DNA of 6,227 bases from Oscillospiraceae bacterium (GTDB lineage: Bacteria > Bacillota > Clostridia > Oscillospirales > Oscillospiraceae): contig JAEDKW010000063.1 of assembly GCA_016295615.1 (NCBI GenBank), positions 1-6,227 of the forward strand, given 5' to 3'. The notes below the pieces were generated by a model. The model saw only the letters and a list, made by a program, of their open reading frames with translations. It was not told the DNA's origin and did not search any database. The translations under genes and the position numbers were made by a program. The number at the start of each line of letters is the position of its first letter. Position 1 is the stretch's first letter. Shown here in pieces: positions 4,845 to 6,227 of the stretch.

Positions 4845-6227
4845 ATGCTTTCCTGTCTCAAACAGCCCAAAGGCTTCTATAAACGGCTTCTTTACCTGTC
4901 GCTGCCGGTGATCGCACAGAACCTTATCACCACCTCGCTCGGCTTTATGGACACCTTCATGGTCGGGCTTCTCGGCAGCGGTCAGATGTCCGCCGTGACC
5001 GTGGCGAACGTGCCGATCTTTATCATCCAGCTGGTCGTATTCGGTCTGCAAAGCGGCTCCAGCATTCTCATCAGCCAGTACTGGGGAAAGGGCGACCGCG
5101 AATCCGTCAACCGCGTCATCGGCATCGGTTTTTATGTTGCCGGCGGCATTTCAACGCTGTTCGCCCTGATCCTGTTTTTCTTCCCCGCGGGGGTCCTCGG
5201 TCTCATTACGGACAACCTGCATCTCATCGCTCTGGCGGAGCCGTATATCCGGATCGTCGGCTTTTCCTACATCTTCAACGCGCTCTCGTCGATCTATATC
5301 GGTATGCAGCGCAGCATCGAAAACCCGAAGTTCGGCATGATCGTCTTTGCGGTCTCGACCGTGTGCAACACGCTGGGCAACTACCTTCTGATCTTCGGAA
5401 AGCTCGGCTTTCCGATGCTCGGCATCCGCGGCGCGGCGGTCGCGACGCTCTCCTCGCGCGTCATTGAGTTTGTCATCTCCTTCGCCTATGCCGCGCGCTG
5501 CCGCACGATGCCTCTGCAGCCGCGGCGCATTCTCCGGCCGGGAACGGATATCCTCCGCCGCTTTGTCAAATACTCCACGCCCGTTCTGATCAACGAAACG
5601 CTTTGGGGCACCGGCACGTCGCTGTTCACCGTCATCATGGGGCACATGGCTCTCAGCGAGGAGCTCATCGCCGCTTACACCGTCGCCGGCGGCATCGACA
5701 AGCTCGTTACGGCGAGCATGTTCGGTGTGGCGGCAGCCTCCGCCGTCATCGTCGGCAAGGAGATCGGAACGGGGACGCCCCGGGAGCAGGTCCTCTCTGT
5801 CGGCAAGGCGCTCACCGTCGTGTCCCTCTGTCTGGGCGTGCTCGTCGGCATTACGGAAACGGGGCTCTACCTGCTGCTCCTGCGGCCTTACGTCCTGCCG
5901 CTGTTCAAGCTCTCCGCGGTATCCGCCGGCATCTGCACGCTGTTCGTCTACGCCTATTCCTCCGCGGCGCCGCTCCACGCGTTTGCCACAACGACCGTGG
6001 TAGGCGTCCTGCGCGGCGGGGGCGATGTGCGCAGCGCGATGCTGATGGATATTCTCCCGCTTTGGCTCGGTACGCTTCCGCTGCTCGCGCTCCTGGGTCT
6101 CGTCCTCGATGCGCCGGCGGCGCTGTTCTGCTTCGTGATGGCGTACGAGCCGCTGCTCAAGTGTCCGTTCGGCATATGGCGGCTGCTCGGCGGCAGGTGG
6201 ATCCACGACGTGACCGTGCAAAGCTGA
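4845..6227 (+). CDS. MATE family efflux transporter
   Basis: A 460-residue inner-membrane antiporter of the multidrug and toxic compound extrusion family, which exports organic cations, drugs or metabolites using a Na+ or H+ gradient; the substrate cannot be told. The sequence is hydrophobic throughout and fits the usual 12 helices in two six-helix lobes, with the lobes joined by a polar, basic linker at about 217-240. Family marks are PVIAQNLI (21-28), MDTFMVG (35-41), ISQYWGKGD (76-84), the run GNYLLIFG...GFPMLGIRGAAVAT (178-201), SRVIE (204-208) in lobe one, and VVGVLRGGGDV (385-395) in lobe two. The length matches the family (about 450-480). It starts 19 bases after the cysteine desulfurase stop with its own ribosome site and no visible promoter or terminator between, so it is probably cotranscribed. 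The TGA is the last codon of the window; any terminator lies outside. Confidence 0.93.
   Translation: MLSCLKQPKGFYKRLLYLSLPVIAQNLITTSLGFMDTFMVGLLGSGQMSAVTVANVPIFIIQLVVFGLQSGSSILISQYWGKGDRESVNRVIGIGFYVAGGISTLFALILFFFPAGVLGLITDNLHLIALAEPYIRIVGFSYIFNALSSIYIGMQRSIENPKFGMIVFAVSTVCNTLGNYLLIFGKLGFPMLGIRGAAVATLSSRVIEFVISFAYAARCRTMPLQPRRILRPGTDILRRFVKYSTPVLINETLWGTGTSLFTVIMGHMALSEELIAAYTVAGGIDKLVTASMFGVAAASAVIVGKEIGTGTPREQVLSVGKALTVVSLCLGVLVGITETGLYLLLLRPYVLPLFKLSAVSAGICTLFVYAYSSAAPLHAFATTTVVGVLRGGGDVRSAMLMDILPLWLGTLPLLALLGLVLDAPAALFCFVMAYEPLLKCPFGIWRLLGGRWIHDVTVQS

Noticed and set aside
3668..4870. A 400-codon open frame on the minus strand opposite the cysteine desulfurase
   Set aside because: The plus strand encodes a complete enzyme with all active-site motifs. 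The antisense product has no recognisable fold, and long antisense frames are common in GC-rich genes.
5151..6221. A 356-codon open frame opposite the MATE gene
   Set aside because: Its product is extremely rich in charged residues (Arg, Glu, Asp, His), as expected for the antisense of a hydrophobic membrane protein, with no family marks.
1..6227. A novel defence, mobile or CRISPR-like system
   Set aside because: Every long gene belongs to a common housekeeping or transport family. No repeats array, integrase, transposase, toxin-antitoxin pair or attachment site was seen; the only unusual signals are regulatory.

Overview
The window reads as ordinary chromosomal DNA of a GC-rich Firmicute, most likely a clostridial gut lineage (Oscillospiraceae-like). 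The signs are strong purine-rich Shine-Dalgarno sites before most genes, a short lipoprotein signal peptide, and the gene content (MtaB, a DUF4349 lipoprotein, a class I cysteine desulfurase, a MATE transporter). The lineage is inferred from style and content; no marker gene is present to prove it. All six protein genes belong to recognisable families. I see no tRNA, rRNA, CRISPR array, insertion sequence, phage gene or defence island.

Layout: two gene groups diverge from a 161-base intergenic region at 3531-3691. Leftward (minus strand) run mtaB (tRNA ms2t6A37 methylthiotransferase), then yfbR (HD-domain 5'-deoxynucleotidase) after 4 bases, then an 80-base gap holding a bulged hairpin, then a DUF4349 lipoprotein, then after 4 bases a metallo-beta-lactamase-fold hydrolase that runs off the left edge. 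Rightward (plus strand) run a NifS/IscS-type cysteine desulfurase and, 19 bases later, a MATE-family efflux transporter whose stop codon is the last codon of the window.

How the genes may work together: the clearest link is across the divergent region. MtaB is an iron-sulfur radical-SAM enzyme that inserts sulfur into tRNA, and a cysteine desulfurase is the usual supplier of sulfur for Fe-S clusters and thio-modification. The two transcripts appear to start from sigma-70-type promoters that face each other and overlap, with -10 boxes that abut exactly (plus 3637-3642, minus 3643-3648), so polymerase should not be able to occupy both at once. An 8-base perfect palindrome lies on the plus start site. 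The mtaB leader also carries a 38-codon open frame with a good ribosome site, overlapping the mtaB start, and GC-rich inverted repeats. This control region is the part most worth a second look. The remaining genes (nucleotide pool, envelope lipoprotein, MBL hydrolase, efflux) look like normal housekeeping neighbours.
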